Positions 1-8,875 of a stretch of 64,000 bases of DNA are shown in pieces; the stretch's first letter is position 1, and each line of letters begins with the position of its first letter. Position numbers and translations under genes: made by a program. The stretch is taken from assembly GCA_003674045.1 (NCBI GenBank), contig PENC01000012.1:1-64000 (forward strand), written 5' to 3'. Source of the stretch: Streptomyces griseocarneus (GTDB lineage: Bacteria > Actinomycetota > Actinomycetes > Streptomycetales > Streptomycetaceae). The notes under the pieces were generated by a model. That model ran no database searches. It was given only the letters and a program-made list of their open reading frames with translations, and had not been told where the DNA came from.

Positions 1-1
1 T

Positions 2-120
2 GTTTCGGTGGTCATAGCGTTAGGGAAACGCCCGGTTACATTCCGAACCCGGAAGCTAAGCCTTTCAGCGCCGATGGTACTGCATGGGGGACCGTGTGGG
101 AGAGTAGGACGCCGCCGAAC
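2..120 (+). rRNA. rrf: 5S ribosomal RNA
   Basis: The sequence matches the actinobacterial 5S rRNA pattern from memory: a 5' arm near 2-12 pairs with the 3' arm near 111-120, and the conserved CCGAACCCGGAAG loop sits at about 42-56. The gene appears complete, although its first base is at the window edge. It should be the last gene of an rRNA operon whose 16S and 23S genes lie to the left of the window. Confidence 0.95.
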
Positions 121-130
121 AAATTTTAAT

Positions 131-162
131 GAAGAGCCCTGACAGGTTTGTCGGGGCTCTTC
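131..162 (+). terminator. rrn operon terminator hairpin
   Basis: GAAGAGCCCTGAC (131-143) pairs with GTCGGGGCTCTTC (150-162), 13 bp with one G-T pair and a 6-base loop, 11 bases after the 5S gene. This fits a terminator for the rRNA operon. It also lies just beyond the 3' end of the converging dehydrogenase gene. Confidence 0.85.
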
Positions 163-183
163 TGCATTTCCGGGCAAGTTTTC

Positions 184-1197
184 TTACGCCAGCCGCTGCA
201 ATTCCTCTCGCAGAACTCTGCCCAGCAATGGCTCGCCCCGCGTCAATCGCTCCACCTCCGCGACCGCGTAGGCCCCGAGCCGGCGGGCCTCGCTGCCCTG
301 GGCTCCCGCGATGTGCGGGGTCACCATCACATTCGGCAGTCTCAGCAGTGGATGCCCGCTCGGCAGTGGCTCGGGATCGGTGACGTCGAGGAAGGCGTCC
401 AGGCGGCCGGCCACGCATTCCCGCGTGAGGGCGTCCGTGGCGACGATCGAGCCGCGTGCCGTATTGATGACCGTGCCGCCGTCCGGGATGAGGGCGAGAT
501 GCGCGGCGTCCAGCATGTGATGTGTCTCGGGCGTCTCCGGGGCGTGCACCGTGACGATGCTCGAAGCACGGCACAGCTCCGCCGGCCCGACCGATTCGAC
601 GCCCAGTTGTTCCGCCTCGGCGTCGGTCACATACGGGTCGTGGAGCAGCAGACGGTACCCCGCTTCCGCGGCCCGTAGCCGTGCCAGGACACGACGGCCG
701 ACGCGGGATGCGCCGATGATGCCGACCGTGCGGCCGTCGGCGCCCCGGCGCTCCGGGAAATCGGGCCAGACGGCCTCGTAGGCGGCGGCGGTTCCGAGTG
801 CCCGCTTCGCGGCGAGGGAGATCGCGGCGACCGTGAAGTCGGCGACGGGACCCGCGTTGGCGTCCGCAGCCGACGACACGAGGATTCCTCGCTCCCAGAC
901 CCCGTCCGACACCAGGTTCTTCACCGAGCCCGCCGCGTGCACCACGGCCCGCAGCCGCGGTGCGGCGTTCAGAACCTCCTCCGTCAGGCGGGGGCACCCC
1001 CACCCCGTGAGGAGCACCTCAGCGCGGGCCAGTGCCGTACGTGCCGTTGGTGCTGTGAGAGTTCGTGACAGCACTCCGGGCACCAGGTCCGCCGACGCGG
1101 CGAGGCGGGTCCACAACTCCGGTGGGAGGACGGCCGGTGCCACGCCCTGTCCCATGACCGCCGCCACGACCCATCGCCCTGCCCCGCCACCGTTCAT
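184..1197 (-). CDS. D-2-hydroxyacid dehydrogenase family protein
   Basis: A 337-aa protein of the NAD-dependent D-2-hydroxyacid dehydrogenase family, which interconverts 2-hydroxyacids and 2-oxoacids in the cytoplasm. The NAD-binding Rossmann motif reads VGIIGASRVGRRV in the middle of the protein. The catalytic Arg (TARGSIV), Glu (DVTDPEPLP) and His (TPHIAG) are all present in family order. The start ATG at 1197 (MNGGGAGRW) is my choice; ATG at 1155 is an alternative, and the longer open frame upstream overlaps the divergent acetyltransferase. The gene converges on the 5S gene and is divergent from the GNAT gene. The substrate cannot be read from sequence. Confidence 0.85.
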   Translation of the reverse strand: MNGGGAGRWVVAAVMGQGVAPAVLPPELWTRLAASADLVPGVLSRTLTAPTARTALARAEVLLTGWGCPRLTEEVLNAAPRLRAVVHAAGSVKNLVSDGVWERGILVSSAADANAGPVADFTVAAISLAAKRALGTAAAYEAVWPDFPERRGADGRTVGIIGASRVGRRVLARLRAAEAGYRLLLHDPYVTDAEAEQLGVESVGPAELCRASSIVTVHAPETPETHHMLDAAHLALIPDGGTVINTARGSIVATDALTRECVAGRLDAFLDVTDPEPLPSGHPLLRLPNVMVTPHIAGAQGSEARRLGAYAVAEVERLTRGEPLLGRVLREELQRLA

Positions 1198-1236
1198 GCG
1201 CCTCCCTCTGCCCGTGCCGGAGGGAGGGAAAACACA

Positions 1237-1809
1237 TTGCCCGGTGCCGCAGGGGGCGTTGAGTATCAGTGGATGGAACACATCATCAGACTTGTGCGCC
1301 CCGAAGAGTGGCGGAAAGCCAAGGAACTCCGGCTGTTCGCGCTCACCGACCCCGCTGCCCCGATCGCCTTTCTCGACACGTACGAGAACGCTGCGACCCG
1401 GTCCGACGAGCAGTGGCAACACAGGGCACACACGCCGTCGTTCATCGCAGAGGGGCCTGACGGCGAATGGGCCGGAAGTGTGTCCATCCTGGTGGAAGTT
1501 CCGGGCGAGGACAGTGTTTTCGGTGGCGACGCGGTCATGCCGCAGACGCACCTCGTCGGCGTGTTCGTACGCCCCGAGCACCGGGGCACGGGGCTGGCGG
1601 AGGCGCTTTTCCGGGCGGCTCTCGACTGGTCCTGGTCGTTGGGTGATCCTCGGGTGGAGCGGGTGCGGCTTTTCGTCCACGAGCGGAACGTTCGGGCGGA
1701 GGGGTTGTACCGGAAGCTCGGGTTCGAGCGGACGGGGGTGACCGTGGAGGTGGAGGGGGACGCATCGGCGATCGAGTATGAAATGGCTGTCGCCCGGCCG
1801 GTGCTGTAG
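1237..1809 (+). CDS. GNAT family N-acetyltransferase
   Basis: A single-domain GNAT enzyme (190 aa from TTG 1237, 178 aa from ATG 1273) that should transfer acetyl from acetyl-CoA to an unknown amine. The acetyl-CoA motif is VGVFVRPEHRGTGLAEALF, followed by the family's C-terminal NVRAEGLYRKLGFERTG block. The start is uncertain. TTG 1237 has a strong GGAGGGAGGG ribosome site at 1219-1228, whereas ATG 1273 begins at the family's usual N-terminus (MEHIIRLVRPEEW) but has no good site. It is divergent from the dehydrogenase and converges on the T4SS-like operon across a hairpin. Confidence 0.85.
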   Translation: MPGAAGGVEYQWMEHIIRLVRPEEWRKAKELRLFALTDPAAPIAFLDTYENAATRSDEQWQHRAHTPSFIAEGPDGEWAGSVSILVEVPGEDSVFGGDAVMPQTHLVGVFVRPEHRGTGLAEALFRAALDWSWSLGDPRVERVRLFVHERNVRAEGLYRKLGFERTGVTVEVEGDASAIEYEMAVARPVL

Positions 1810-1829
1810 CCCCTGCCATTCCCTGTGAC

Positions 1830-1848
1830 CCGGGGGCTCTGCCCCCGG
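1830..1848. terminator. GGGGGC-type hairpin between convergent genes
   Basis: CCGGGGGC-TCT-GCCCCCGG is a perfect 8-bp stem with a 3-base loop, placed between the ends of the GNAT gene and the VirD4-like gene. It has no U-tract, as is usual for Streptomyces 3'-end hairpins, and could serve both strands. Confidence 0.6.
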
Positions 1849-1854
1849 ACCCCG

Positions 1855-3345
1855 TCAGAAGCCGCGGGGCCAGCGGCTCTGCGCCTGGGTTCGGGAGCGC
1901 ATCAAGGCCCGTGTCGGGAGCCCCAGAGCCGGGCCCTCCGACAGGAGGGCGGGGAGGGACGGCACCGGCGCCACCGCTGCCACGTCGTCCAGGACGAAGG
2001 TCAGTGGTGGGTCGAGCCGACCGGCAGATGACCGTCCGGCCATGTCCCGGCCGCGCTCGACCACGCTTGCGACGAGTGCGGTCAACAGGGGCATCGCACC
2101 CGGGCGGGTGCGAGGGTCCTCGATGGCCTCGCCCACCACGTACAGGGTTCCCCCTTCCGCGATGAATGATTCCCACGCGAGCACATCGGCTCGATTGGGG
2201 TTGCACGCGTCGCGAATGTGGATGGACGACAGGGAATTGAGGGCCCGGGAGGTCAACTCCTGGGCCAGGTCCTTGCGTTCCGGGTGGCCGGTGAGCGCGG
2301 ATTCCAGCTCGCCCGCCGTGCCGCCCGCCGCCTTGGGGTGCGTGCGGAGGATGCGTACCGGCTCGTGCGCGGACTGTCCCTGTGCCCAGCGGTGCACCTG
2401 GCGGAACGGGCGGCCGTCGACCGCTGCCGCGTGCAGCCAGCAGCGCAGCAGGATCTCGGCGGTGTCGGCCGTGGCGGAGTCGAGGGTGCTGCGCGGGCGC
2501 ACGGGTGCGAGCAGCGCCGCCGCGCGGGCCGCCGCCGTGTCCCGGACCTCGCAGCCCGACGTGGGGTTCCACCGGAGGCGGCTCGGGGTGTCGAGCAGGT
2601 GGCTCGGATCGAAGACGTGCACCGGTCCGAGCTTCGCGCGCGCGTCCTTCGTCTCGGCCCACAGGGCGGGGTCGCTCGTCGTCACCAGCGTCGGCCCCTC
2701 CGCGGCGAGAACCGCCCCGACGGCCGCTGAGCGCCTCTCCGAGCCGTAGACGACGGGATCCGAGGGCGAGGCGGGTTCAGCGCGCTGTGCGGGCACTGAG
2801 GCCGTCTCAGGGGGCTCCGGTGGCGCGCTGGGACCGGGAACCGTCACAGGGGGTGCCGCGGCGGCCGGGGCGGCCTCCGTCCCCGTCACCGGGACCGTTT
2901 CCGTATGTCTCGGCGCCGGCTCCACGGCCTCCGCCGCGGCCTCCAGAACGCTCGCCCCTTCTCGCTCCGCCTCCCGGCGGCGGGCCCGTACCACCCGCCA
3001 GCGCGTCCAGGTGCTGAGGAGGAATACCCAGAGCACGATCAGGGCCAGTACCTCGCCGATGAGGAAGCCCCAGAAGAGTCCGTAGCCCGAGAGCTGTTCC
3101 GGCGGGGTCTGCGGCCAGGCGGCCGCCAGGTCGCGCGGCTGCGTCATCAGGTGGCGTAAGGCCAGCGGCGTACGGCCCAGGTCGACGCCCTGCGGCCAGG
3201 AACCGTGCGCGGCGAGACCGGCCAGTCCGCTGGTCGCCCACACGAGGAACGTCAGGCCCAGGAGGAAGGCGATCGCACCGGTCAGCAGGCCGTCCGGAAT
3301 GCCGCCGGTGCGCTGGTTCCTGCTCGGTCCTCCGGGAGTGGGCAT
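1855..3345 (-). CDS. VirD4/TraG-like membrane protein of the T4SS-like locus
   Basis: A 496-aa protein with two predicted membrane segments (about residues 20-47 and 88-115), a Pro/Ala-rich linker, and a C-terminal region resembling the TraG/VirD4 (TraM-recognition) family. The blocks GPTLVTTSDPALWAETKDAR and FVLDDVAAVAPVPSLPALL match the parts after Walker A and around Walker B. Where family members carry a GKT/S P-loop, this protein reads YGSERRSAAVGAVLAAEG, so the ATP-binding Lys seems absent. It also ends soon after RSRTQAQSRWP, shorter than the family as I know it. It is last in the minus-strand operon, 3 bases after the VirB4-like ATPase gene. Coupling-protein ancestry is likely; ATPase activity is doubtful. 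Confidence 0.7.
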   Translation of the reverse strand: MPTPGGPSRNQRTGGIPDGLLTGAIAFLLGLTFLVWATSGLAGLAAHGSWPQGVDLGRTPLALRHLMTQPRDLAAAWPQTPPEQLSGYGLFWGFLIGEVLALIVLWVFLLSTWTRWRVVRARRREAEREGASVLEAAAEAVEPAPRHTETVPVTGTEAAPAAAAPPVTVPGPSAPPEPPETASVPAQRAEPASPSDPVVYGSERRSAAVGAVLAAEGPTLVTTSDPALWAETKDARAKLGPVHVFDPSHLLDTPSRLRWNPTSGCEVRDTAAARAAALLAPVRPRSTLDSATADTAEILLRCWLHAAAVDGRPFRQVHRWAQGQSAHEPVRILRTHPKAAGGTAGELESALTGHPERKDLAQELTSRALNSLSSIHIRDACNPNRADVLAWESFIAEGGTLYVVGEAIEDPRTRPGAMPLLTALVASVVERGRDMAGRSSAGRLDPPLTFVLDDVAAVAPVPSLPALLSEGPALGLPTRALMRSRTQAQSRWPRGF

Positions 3346-3348
3346 CCG

Positions 3349-4758
3349 TCAGGCCACCGTCGACTCGGAGGAACCGTACGCCCCGTCCGCCACCGCGGCG
3401 GCAGCGCGTTCCGCGGCCGCCGCCTCCGCGGCGAGTTCGCGGGCCGTGAGGTCCCGGCCGTCCTCGGTCATCGCGCGGTCGGTGTAGACGAGCGGTCGTT
3501 CGACGTCGGTGACCAGGTGTTTGACGACCTGGACGTTGCCGTTGACGTCCCAGACGGCGATGCCGGGCGTCAGCGTCGGGATGATCTCGACGGCCCACCG
3601 GGGCAGGCCGAGCACCCGGCCGGTGGCGCGGGCCTCGTCGGCCTTCTGTGCGTAGATCGTGCGGGTGGAGGCCATCTTCAGGATCGCTGCGGCCTCCTTG
3701 GCGGCGGCGCCGTCGACCACGTCCGACAGGTGGTGCACCACCGCCACGAACGACAGGCCGAGCCGGCGGCCGAACTTGAGCAGCCGCTGGAAGAGCTGGG
3801 CGACGAACGGCGAGTTGATGATGTGCCACGCCTCTTCCACCAGGAAGATGCGCTTCTTGCGGTCCGGCCGGATCCAGGTGTGCTCCAGCCACACGCCCAC
3901 GATGGCCATCAGGATGGGCATGGCGATCGAGTTGCGGTCGATGTGGGAGAGGTCGAAGACGATCAGCGGGGAGTCGAGGTCGATGCCCGCCGTCGTCGGT
4001 CCGTCGAACATGCCCCGCAGGTCGCCGTCGACGAGCCGGTCGAGCACCAGGGCGACGTCCAGGCCCCACGCGCGCACGTCGTCTATGTCGACGTTCATCG
4101 TCTCGGCGGACTCGGCCTCCGGGTGCCGCAGTTGCTCGACGATGTCGGTCAGGACGGGTTGACGATCGGTAATCGTCTCGTTGACGTAGGCGTGCGCGAC
4201 CTTGAGGGCGAAACCGGACCGTTCGTCCAGGCCGCGGCCCAGCGCCACCTCGATGATCGTGCGCAGCAGGGCGAGCTGTCCGGTCGTCGTGATCGACGGG
4301 TCCAGCGGATTGAGCCGGATGCCGCCGTTGAGCGCGGCCGTCGGGTCGAGCCGGATGGGCGTTATCCCCAGCTGCTGTGCGATGAGGTTCCACTCGCCGA
4401 CCCCGTCCTCGCCCTGCGCGTCCAGGACGACGACCTGGCGGTCGCGGAAGCGCAACTGGCGCAGCACGTAGGTCTTCTCCAGCGCGGACTTGCCGTTGCC
4501 GGACTCGCCGAGCACGAGCCAGTGCGGGGCGGGCAGCTGCTGTCCGTACAGCTGGAAGGGGTCGTAGATGTAGCCCTTGCCGGAGTACACCTCGCGGCCG
4601 ATGACGACGCCCGAGTCGCCGAGCCCGGGGGCCGCGGTCGGCAGGTAGACGGCCTGGGCCTGCCCGGTGGAGGTCCGTACGGGCAGCCGGGTCGTCTCCA
4701 CCTTCCCGAACAGGAAGCTGGTGAACGCCTCGGTCAGTGCGGCGAGTGGGTCGAGCAC
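3349..4758 (-). CDS. VirB4/TraC-like ATPase domain protein
   Basis: A 469-aa P-loop ATPase of the VirB4/TrbE/TraC type, the motor that energises type IV secretion. Walker A is GESGNGKSALEK at residues 84-95. Walker B is RIFLVEEAWHI near residue 300, followed by a RecA-like C-terminal half (RATGRVLGLPRW). The N-terminal VirB4 domain is not in this protein; it seems to be carried by the preceding gene. The frame starts near the preceding gene's end (10-base gap), consistent with co-translation. A cytoplasmic or membrane-associated location is expected. Confidence 0.8.
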   Translation of the reverse strand: MLDPLAALTEAFTSFLFGKVETTRLPVRTSTGQAQAVYLPTAAPGLGDSGVVIGREVYSGKGYIYDPFQLYGQQLPAPHWLVLGESGNGKSALEKTYVLRQLRFRDRQVVVLDAQGEDGVGEWNLIAQQLGITPIRLDPTAALNGGIRLNPLDPSITTTGQLALLRTIIEVALGRGLDERSGFALKVAHAYVNETITDRQPVLTDIVEQLRHPEAESAETMNVDIDDVRAWGLDVALVLDRLVDGDLRGMFDGPTTAGIDLDSPLIVFDLSHIDRNSIAMPILMAIVGVWLEHTWIRPDRKKRIFLVEEAWHIINSPFVAQLFQRLLKFGRRLGLSFVAVVHHLSDVVDGAAAKEAAAILKMASTRTIYAQKADEARATGRVLGLPRWAVEIIPTLTPGIAVWDVNGNVQVVKHLVTDVERPLVYTDRAMTEDGRDLTARELAAEAAAAERAAAAVADGAYGSSESTVA

Positions 4759-4768
4759 GGCGAAGCCC

Positions 4769-6328
4769 CTAGCGTCGGATGCCGGTCGCGAACGGCAGCG
4801 TGTTGACGAAGGCCCTGTGGTGCTCGCGGTCGCACCACTCCAGCTTGAGGTAGCTCTTGCCTGCCGACGCTCTTATGGTCCGCTTGTCCCGGGCGAGCGC
4901 CTCCGGGGAGCGCGAGGAGACGGTGATGTAGCCGACCAGGTTGACGCCCGCCGCACCGCTCGCGAGGTCCTCGCCGCGCTGGTCGACGCGGGAGTGATGG
5001 GCGACGTCGCGCGGGTCCACGACCCGGTTCATCTTGGCGGCGCGCGAGGCGTCCGCGTCGTCGTTCGTCTTTTCCGTCAGCATCCGCTCGATGGCGACGT
5101 CCGTCGGCTCCAGGTCCATGCAGACGGCGACGGTGCGGATGACGTCCGGGGTGTGCACGAGCAGCGGTGCCAGGAAGTTGACGCCCACCGGGGTCATCGG
5201 CCATTCCTTCACCCAGGCCGTCGAGTGGCACCAGGGGGCGCGTGTCGTCGACTCCCGGGTCTTCGCCTGGAGGAACGTCGCTTCCGTGGCGTCCAGCTCG
5301 GCCGGCCACGCGTTGCGCTGCGTCATCGCCTGGATGTGGTCGATGGGGTGGTCCGGGTCGTACATGGAGTGCACGAGCGACGCCAGCCGGCCCTGCCCGA
5401 GCGGCTGCCGTACGCGGATGTCGGCCTCGGCGAGCCGGGCGCAGATGTCCGTGAGCTCGCGTGCCATGACGACGGCGAGTCCGCCGTCCCGGTCGAGCCG
5501 CCGCTTGCCCCCGTCGTGGCGGGAGGCGCGGGCGATGGCCTGCGCCTCGGCGGCCAGCTCGCGCGTGTAGTGCATGCAGGCGACGAGGTACGCGCGGTGC
5601 TGCTCGGAGGAGGTCGACACCATCGACTGCAACTGGTCGTACGAATCCTTCAGCCACATGGGCGCGTTGTCGTCGCCGCGCCGCTCGACGTCCTTGGCGT
5701 GCGCGTCGGGGTCGGCCGGGAGCGTACGGGCCAGCATCTGGATGCGCGTGACGTAGCCGTCCCCGTTGGCGACGTGCTTGAGCAGCGTGCCGAAACGGTC
5801 GACCAGCGCCTCCTGGTCCTCCGAGTCGCGCAGGCCGACGCCCGGGCCCTCGATCTCGATGGCCGCGGTGACCGTACGGCGGTCCGCGTGCAGCAGTACG
5901 GCGATCTCGTCCGGCCCGAACGGCGCGGCAAGCCAGCTGATGCGCCCGATCCCCGGCGGCGGCCCGATCTCGATCTCACGGCCGTCCAGACGCGTTCCGG
6001 CCTCCTGGACGGTGGAGCGGTAGGTGGCGCCCTTGCGCAGGGCGCGCCGGTAGGTGCGGTTGATCTCGAACCACTTGTAGAACGTGCGCTGCCGGTAGGG
6101 CACGTACACCGCCGACAGGGCGAGCGCGGGGAACCCGGCGAGCGTGAGGATCCGCAGCGGGAGGAGGGGCACCAGGAGGCCGCACATCATGCCGAGGAAC
6201 GCCCCCGCGATGATCAGGGCGATCTCACCGGTCTCCCGGTTCTTGCCGACGACCGCGTTGGGACGGGCACGGCCGATCAGATACGTCCGGCGGGCCGCGA
6301 TCGGCTGGGACTGCACCGGGATCGTCAA
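4769..6328 (-). CDS. SCO6880-family protein (VirB3/VirB4 N-terminal-like)
   Basis: A 519-aa protein with two membrane segments at about residues 35-75, as in PrgI/VirB3-type proteins. A long soluble region follows (WFEINRTYRRALRKGATYRST onward) that resembles the SCO6880 family found beside TraC/VirB4 ATPases in actinobacterial conjugation loci. No Walker motifs are visible, so it probably supplies the membrane anchor and N-terminal domain of a split VirB4. Its start overlaps the preceding gene's stop by 4 bases (6325-6328, ATGA), indicating translational coupling. Family assignment is from memory. Confidence 0.75.
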   Translation of the reverse strand: MTIPVQSQPIAARRTYLIGRARPNAVVGKNRETGEIALIIAGAFLGMMCGLLVPLLPLRILTLAGFPALALSAVYVPYRQRTFYKWFEINRTYRRALRKGATYRSTVQEAGTRLDGREIEIGPPPGIGRISWLAAPFGPDEIAVLLHADRRTVTAAIEIEGPGVGLRDSEDQEALVDRFGTLLKHVANGDGYVTRIQMLARTLPADPDAHAKDVERRGDDNAPMWLKDSYDQLQSMVSTSSEQHRAYLVACMHYTRELAAEAQAIARASRHDGGKRRLDRDGGLAVVMARELTDICARLAEADIRVRQPLGQGRLASLVHSMYDPDHPIDHIQAMTQRNAWPAELDATEATFLQAKTRESTTRAPWCHSTAWVKEWPMTPVGVNFLAPLLVHTPDVIRTVAVCMDLEPTDVAIERMLTEKTNDDADASRAAKMNRVVDPRDVAHHSRVDQRGEDLASGAAGVNLVGYITVSSRSPEALARDKRTIRASAGKSYLKLEWCDREHHRAFVNTLPFATGIRR

Positions 6329-7713
6329 GGCCGTTCACCTCCTGGGGTATTGCTGCGGTTCTGTGCGCGCTGCTCCCGCGGTGCGGAAGGAGCGCCTCCG
6401 CCCCCCGCGCCGGCACCGCTCGGGCGGGCCGGGGCACGCGTGCTGTGGGCGGCGACGCCGCCGGAGACGGGGTTGCCGGGACGGGCCTGTGCGCCGCTGT
6501 TGCCCCCGCCGCCGTCGCCGCGGGTGCTGTGCGTGGTGATGCCCTGCTTGACGAGCGCGGCGGGGGAGGAGATGACGGCGGCGGCCTGCCGGGAGGCGGC
6601 GTCCTTGCTGGCGCTCCGGGTGTTGACGATCTCGTCGCCGAAGCCGGGCACGAAGCGGTAGATCATCGCACTGGCGAAGATGGCGAGGAGGATGATCGCG
6701 AGGCCGGACACGACAGCCGAGATGGAGTCGTGTCCCTTACCGGACGACAGGGCGCCCGCGAGGCCGAGCACGATGACGATGATCGGCTTCACCAGGATCA
6801 CCGCGATCATGATGCCCGCCCACCGGCGTACGTGCCGCCACATGTTCTTGTCGACGAGCCCCGCGTAGACGGCGGTTCCGAGTAGCGCGCCGACGTAGAG
6901 CAGGGCGGCCCGGATGACCAGTTCCAGCCACAGCACCCCGGCCGCGAGCACGGACACGAGCGACACGACGATCAGCATGATGGGGCCGCCGCCGATGCCG
7001 TCGCCCTTCTTGAGCGCGTCGGCGAACCCTCCGAAGAAGGCGTCGTTGTGGGAATTGCTGCCTGTGGCGATGACTTCCGTGACGGCGTCGGTGGCCGAGA
7101 CGAGCGTGTAGAGGATCAGCGGGGTGAACGCCGACGCGAGCACGGTGAGCCACAGGAACCCCACCGCTTCCGTCACCGCCTCGGTGAACGGCACCCCGCG
7201 CACGGCGCGCTTGGCGACGGCGAGCAGCCAGAGGATGAGCGTCAGGATGCTGGACGCGGCGAAGACGACGGCGTACTGCTGGAGGAACGTGGCGTTGGTG
7301 AAGTCCACGTTGCCGGTGTGCTTGACGGCTTCGGAGAGCTTTCCGATGATCCACGACGCGGCGTCGGCGCAGCCTTTGCCGAGGTTGGAGAGGGGGTCGA
7401 CGCTGCTTTGGGGGTCGGGGGTGGTGCCACCCTTTTTGTCGCCGCCCTCGCAGTACTCCTTGGCCAGGCCCGAGATCAGGTCGCAAGGGCTCTTGCTGTG
7501 GCTGGCGCCGGGCGAGGGCGTGACCGAGGGCGACATCGACGGCGTCGGCCCCGACGACGCCGGAGCTGAGGGCGTCGGAGCCGAGGGTGTGGGGCCCGAC
7601 GGATTCGGCGACGGGTCCGCCATGGCCTTCGAAGCCAGTGACAGGACGGCCACCTGGGCGGTCACCAGCACCGACAGGACGGAGACGCCGCGGAGACGGC
7701 GGCTACCTGGCAT
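6325..7713 (-). CDS. VirB6/TrbL-like polytopic membrane protein
   Basis: A 462-aa membrane protein. It has an N-terminal signal sequence (VSVLSVLVTAQVAVLSLASKAMA), a Pro/Ser/Thr-rich extracellular stretch, and then about six to seven hydrophobic segments, including runs beginning VVFAASSILTLILWLLAVA and IMIAVILVKPIIVIVLGLAG. The cytoplasmic tail is Gly/Pro-rich and low in complexity. The layout fits VirB6/TrbL inner-membrane channel proteins. The ATG at 7713 (MPGSRRL) overlaps the preceding gene's end by 11 bases; in-frame upstream Mets lie deep in that gene. The tail (RPSGAGAGGGGAPSAP) is unlike the rest and may be disordered. Confidence 0.75.
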   Translation of the reverse strand: MPGSRRLRGVSVLSVLVTAQVAVLSLASKAMADPSPNPSGPTPSAPTPSAPASSGPTPSMSPSVTPSPGASHSKSPCDLISGLAKEYCEGGDKKGGTTPDPQSSVDPLSNLGKGCADAASWIIGKLSEAVKHTGNVDFTNATFLQQYAVVFAASSILTLILWLLAVAKRAVRGVPFTEAVTEAVGFLWLTVLASAFTPLILYTLVSATDAVTEVIATGSNSHNDAFFGGFADALKKGDGIGGGPIMLIVVSLVSVLAAGVLWLELVIRAALLYVGALLGTAVYAGLVDKNMWRHVRRWAGIMIAVILVKPIIVIVLGLAGALSSGKGHDSISAVVSGLAIILLAIFASAMIYRFVPGFGDEIVNTRSASKDAASRQAAAVISSPAALVKQGITTHSTRGDGGGGNSGAQARPGNPVSGGVAAHSTRAPARPSGAGAGGGGAPSAPREQRAQNRSNTPGGERP

Positions 7714-8575
7714 AAGTGAATCCCCCGAACCCCTTGACCGCGTTGGTGATGTCATCGGCTCCCGCGGCGGGCACATCACCGCTGACGGGCGCCGGTCCCT
7801 GCTTCTGGCTCGATGACGCGATCTTCCAGTCGTCGTTCATCCAGCGGAGCTTCTGGGAGATGGTGAACCACGTCTGGGAGACCGGCTTCGTCGAACCCTG
7901 TCCGGCCAGACCGACCAGGCCGGTGCACCAGACCTCGACCGTGGCCTCGTCGTCGTTGTACGCAGTGGCCTTCGAACCCACGGGAACGGTGCGGGAGACG
8001 AAGGTCAGCCCCTTCGGGGCGGAGCCGTCGGGATTCAGGCCGACGTTCTTGAGGAAGTCGGCGCCGTAGGCCTTGTCCATCTGGCCCTGCAGTGATGCTG
8101 CCGCGTCGGGTGTGTAGACGGTGTCCACGATCGAGTGGCGGGTGTCCGATCTGAACATGCCGTCCCCGCCCAGGGCCACGGTGAAGTTCGACGCGGCCGA
8201 CTGGGCTCCCTGCTCCGTGTGGGCGAACCCGGACGCGATTTCTCCGGTCTTGGCATCGACGGGTTTCGTGCCGGTCGGCGAAGTCGCTTGCCCGTTCGGG
8301 CGACTACTCGTCGAATCCCCGTCGTCCGACGACGAATCCCCCCGGTTCGCGAAGGCGATCGCCGCGATGAGGAGGACCACGACGCCGACGATCGTCATCA
8401 CGTTACGGCTGGACATGCCGCCGCCGGCGCGCGCGCGGCGGGGGGTGCCGTACGGGTCGGCCTCGCCCTCCGGGAGGCGGGTTCGGGTCAGGTGGCGGTC
8501 GGTGCCGCCGAATTCGCCGTAGTCACCCCCCTGACGTCCGGAGTCCGGGCCGTAGCCGTCGTCGCCGAGACTCAT
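7703..8575 (-). CDS. Bitopic conjugal-transfer-like membrane protein (VirB8-like layout)
   Basis: A 290-aa protein with a charged cytoplasmic N-terminus of about 60 residues and one membrane segment (NVMTIVGVVVLLIAAIAFA). An extracellular domain of about 200 residues follows. This topology, and its place between VirB2-like and VirB6-like genes, matches VirB8-type assembly factors, but I see no diagnostic motif and the assignment is by position. Start ATG 8575 (MSLGDDGYG) is preferred to the upstream in-frame GTG/ATG at 8584. About 300 bases separate it from the VirB2-like gene. Confidence 0.7.
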   Translation of the reverse strand: MSLGDDGYGPDSGRQGGDYGEFGGTDRHLTRTRLPEGEADPYGTPRRARAGGGMSSRNVMTIVGVVVLLIAAIAFANRGDSSSDDGDSTSSRPNGQATSPTGTKPVDAKTGEIASGFAHTEQGAQSAASNFTVALGGDGMFRSDTRHSIVDTVYTPDAAASLQGQMDKAYGADFLKNVGLNPDGSAPKGLTFVSRTVPVGSKATAYNDDEATVEVWCTGLVGLAGQGSTKPVSQTWFTISQKLRWMNDDWKIASSSQKQGPAPVSGDVPAAGADDITNAVKGFGGFTYAR

Positions 8576-8875
8576 CGCACGCACGTCCCCTCATACGTCT
8601 TCGCCGCTATGGCGCCCGCATATGACGGTAGCGGCGCGAAGGGAATCTGGGGGGAGGAGTACGAGGGGGTGTGAGGGGGCATCAGGTGGCAGCCTCGGTG
8701 CGGGGGGACTCGGGGACGAGAGGGTCTGCGCGGGGGTGATGCGCGGTGGGGTGGGTGAGGTCGGTGGGATGAGTGGTTCGGCCGGGGCTGTCGACAAGGA
8801 AGTAGTGGACGGTTCATGGCTCGGGCAAAGGCTCGGGCGAGAGGGAAACCGTCGGTAACGGCCGGATCGGACGGG
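8576..8875. other. Gene-free spacer inside the T4SS-like locus
   Basis: 300 bases between the VirB2-like and VirB8-like genes. A minus-strand frame here encodes a Pro/Ser/His-rich peptide overlapping the next start; its composition is not protein-like, so I did not call it. The plus strand is rich in GGGG-type runs. A promoter or processing site for the downstream five genes is possible, but I see no clear element. Confidence 0.4.
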
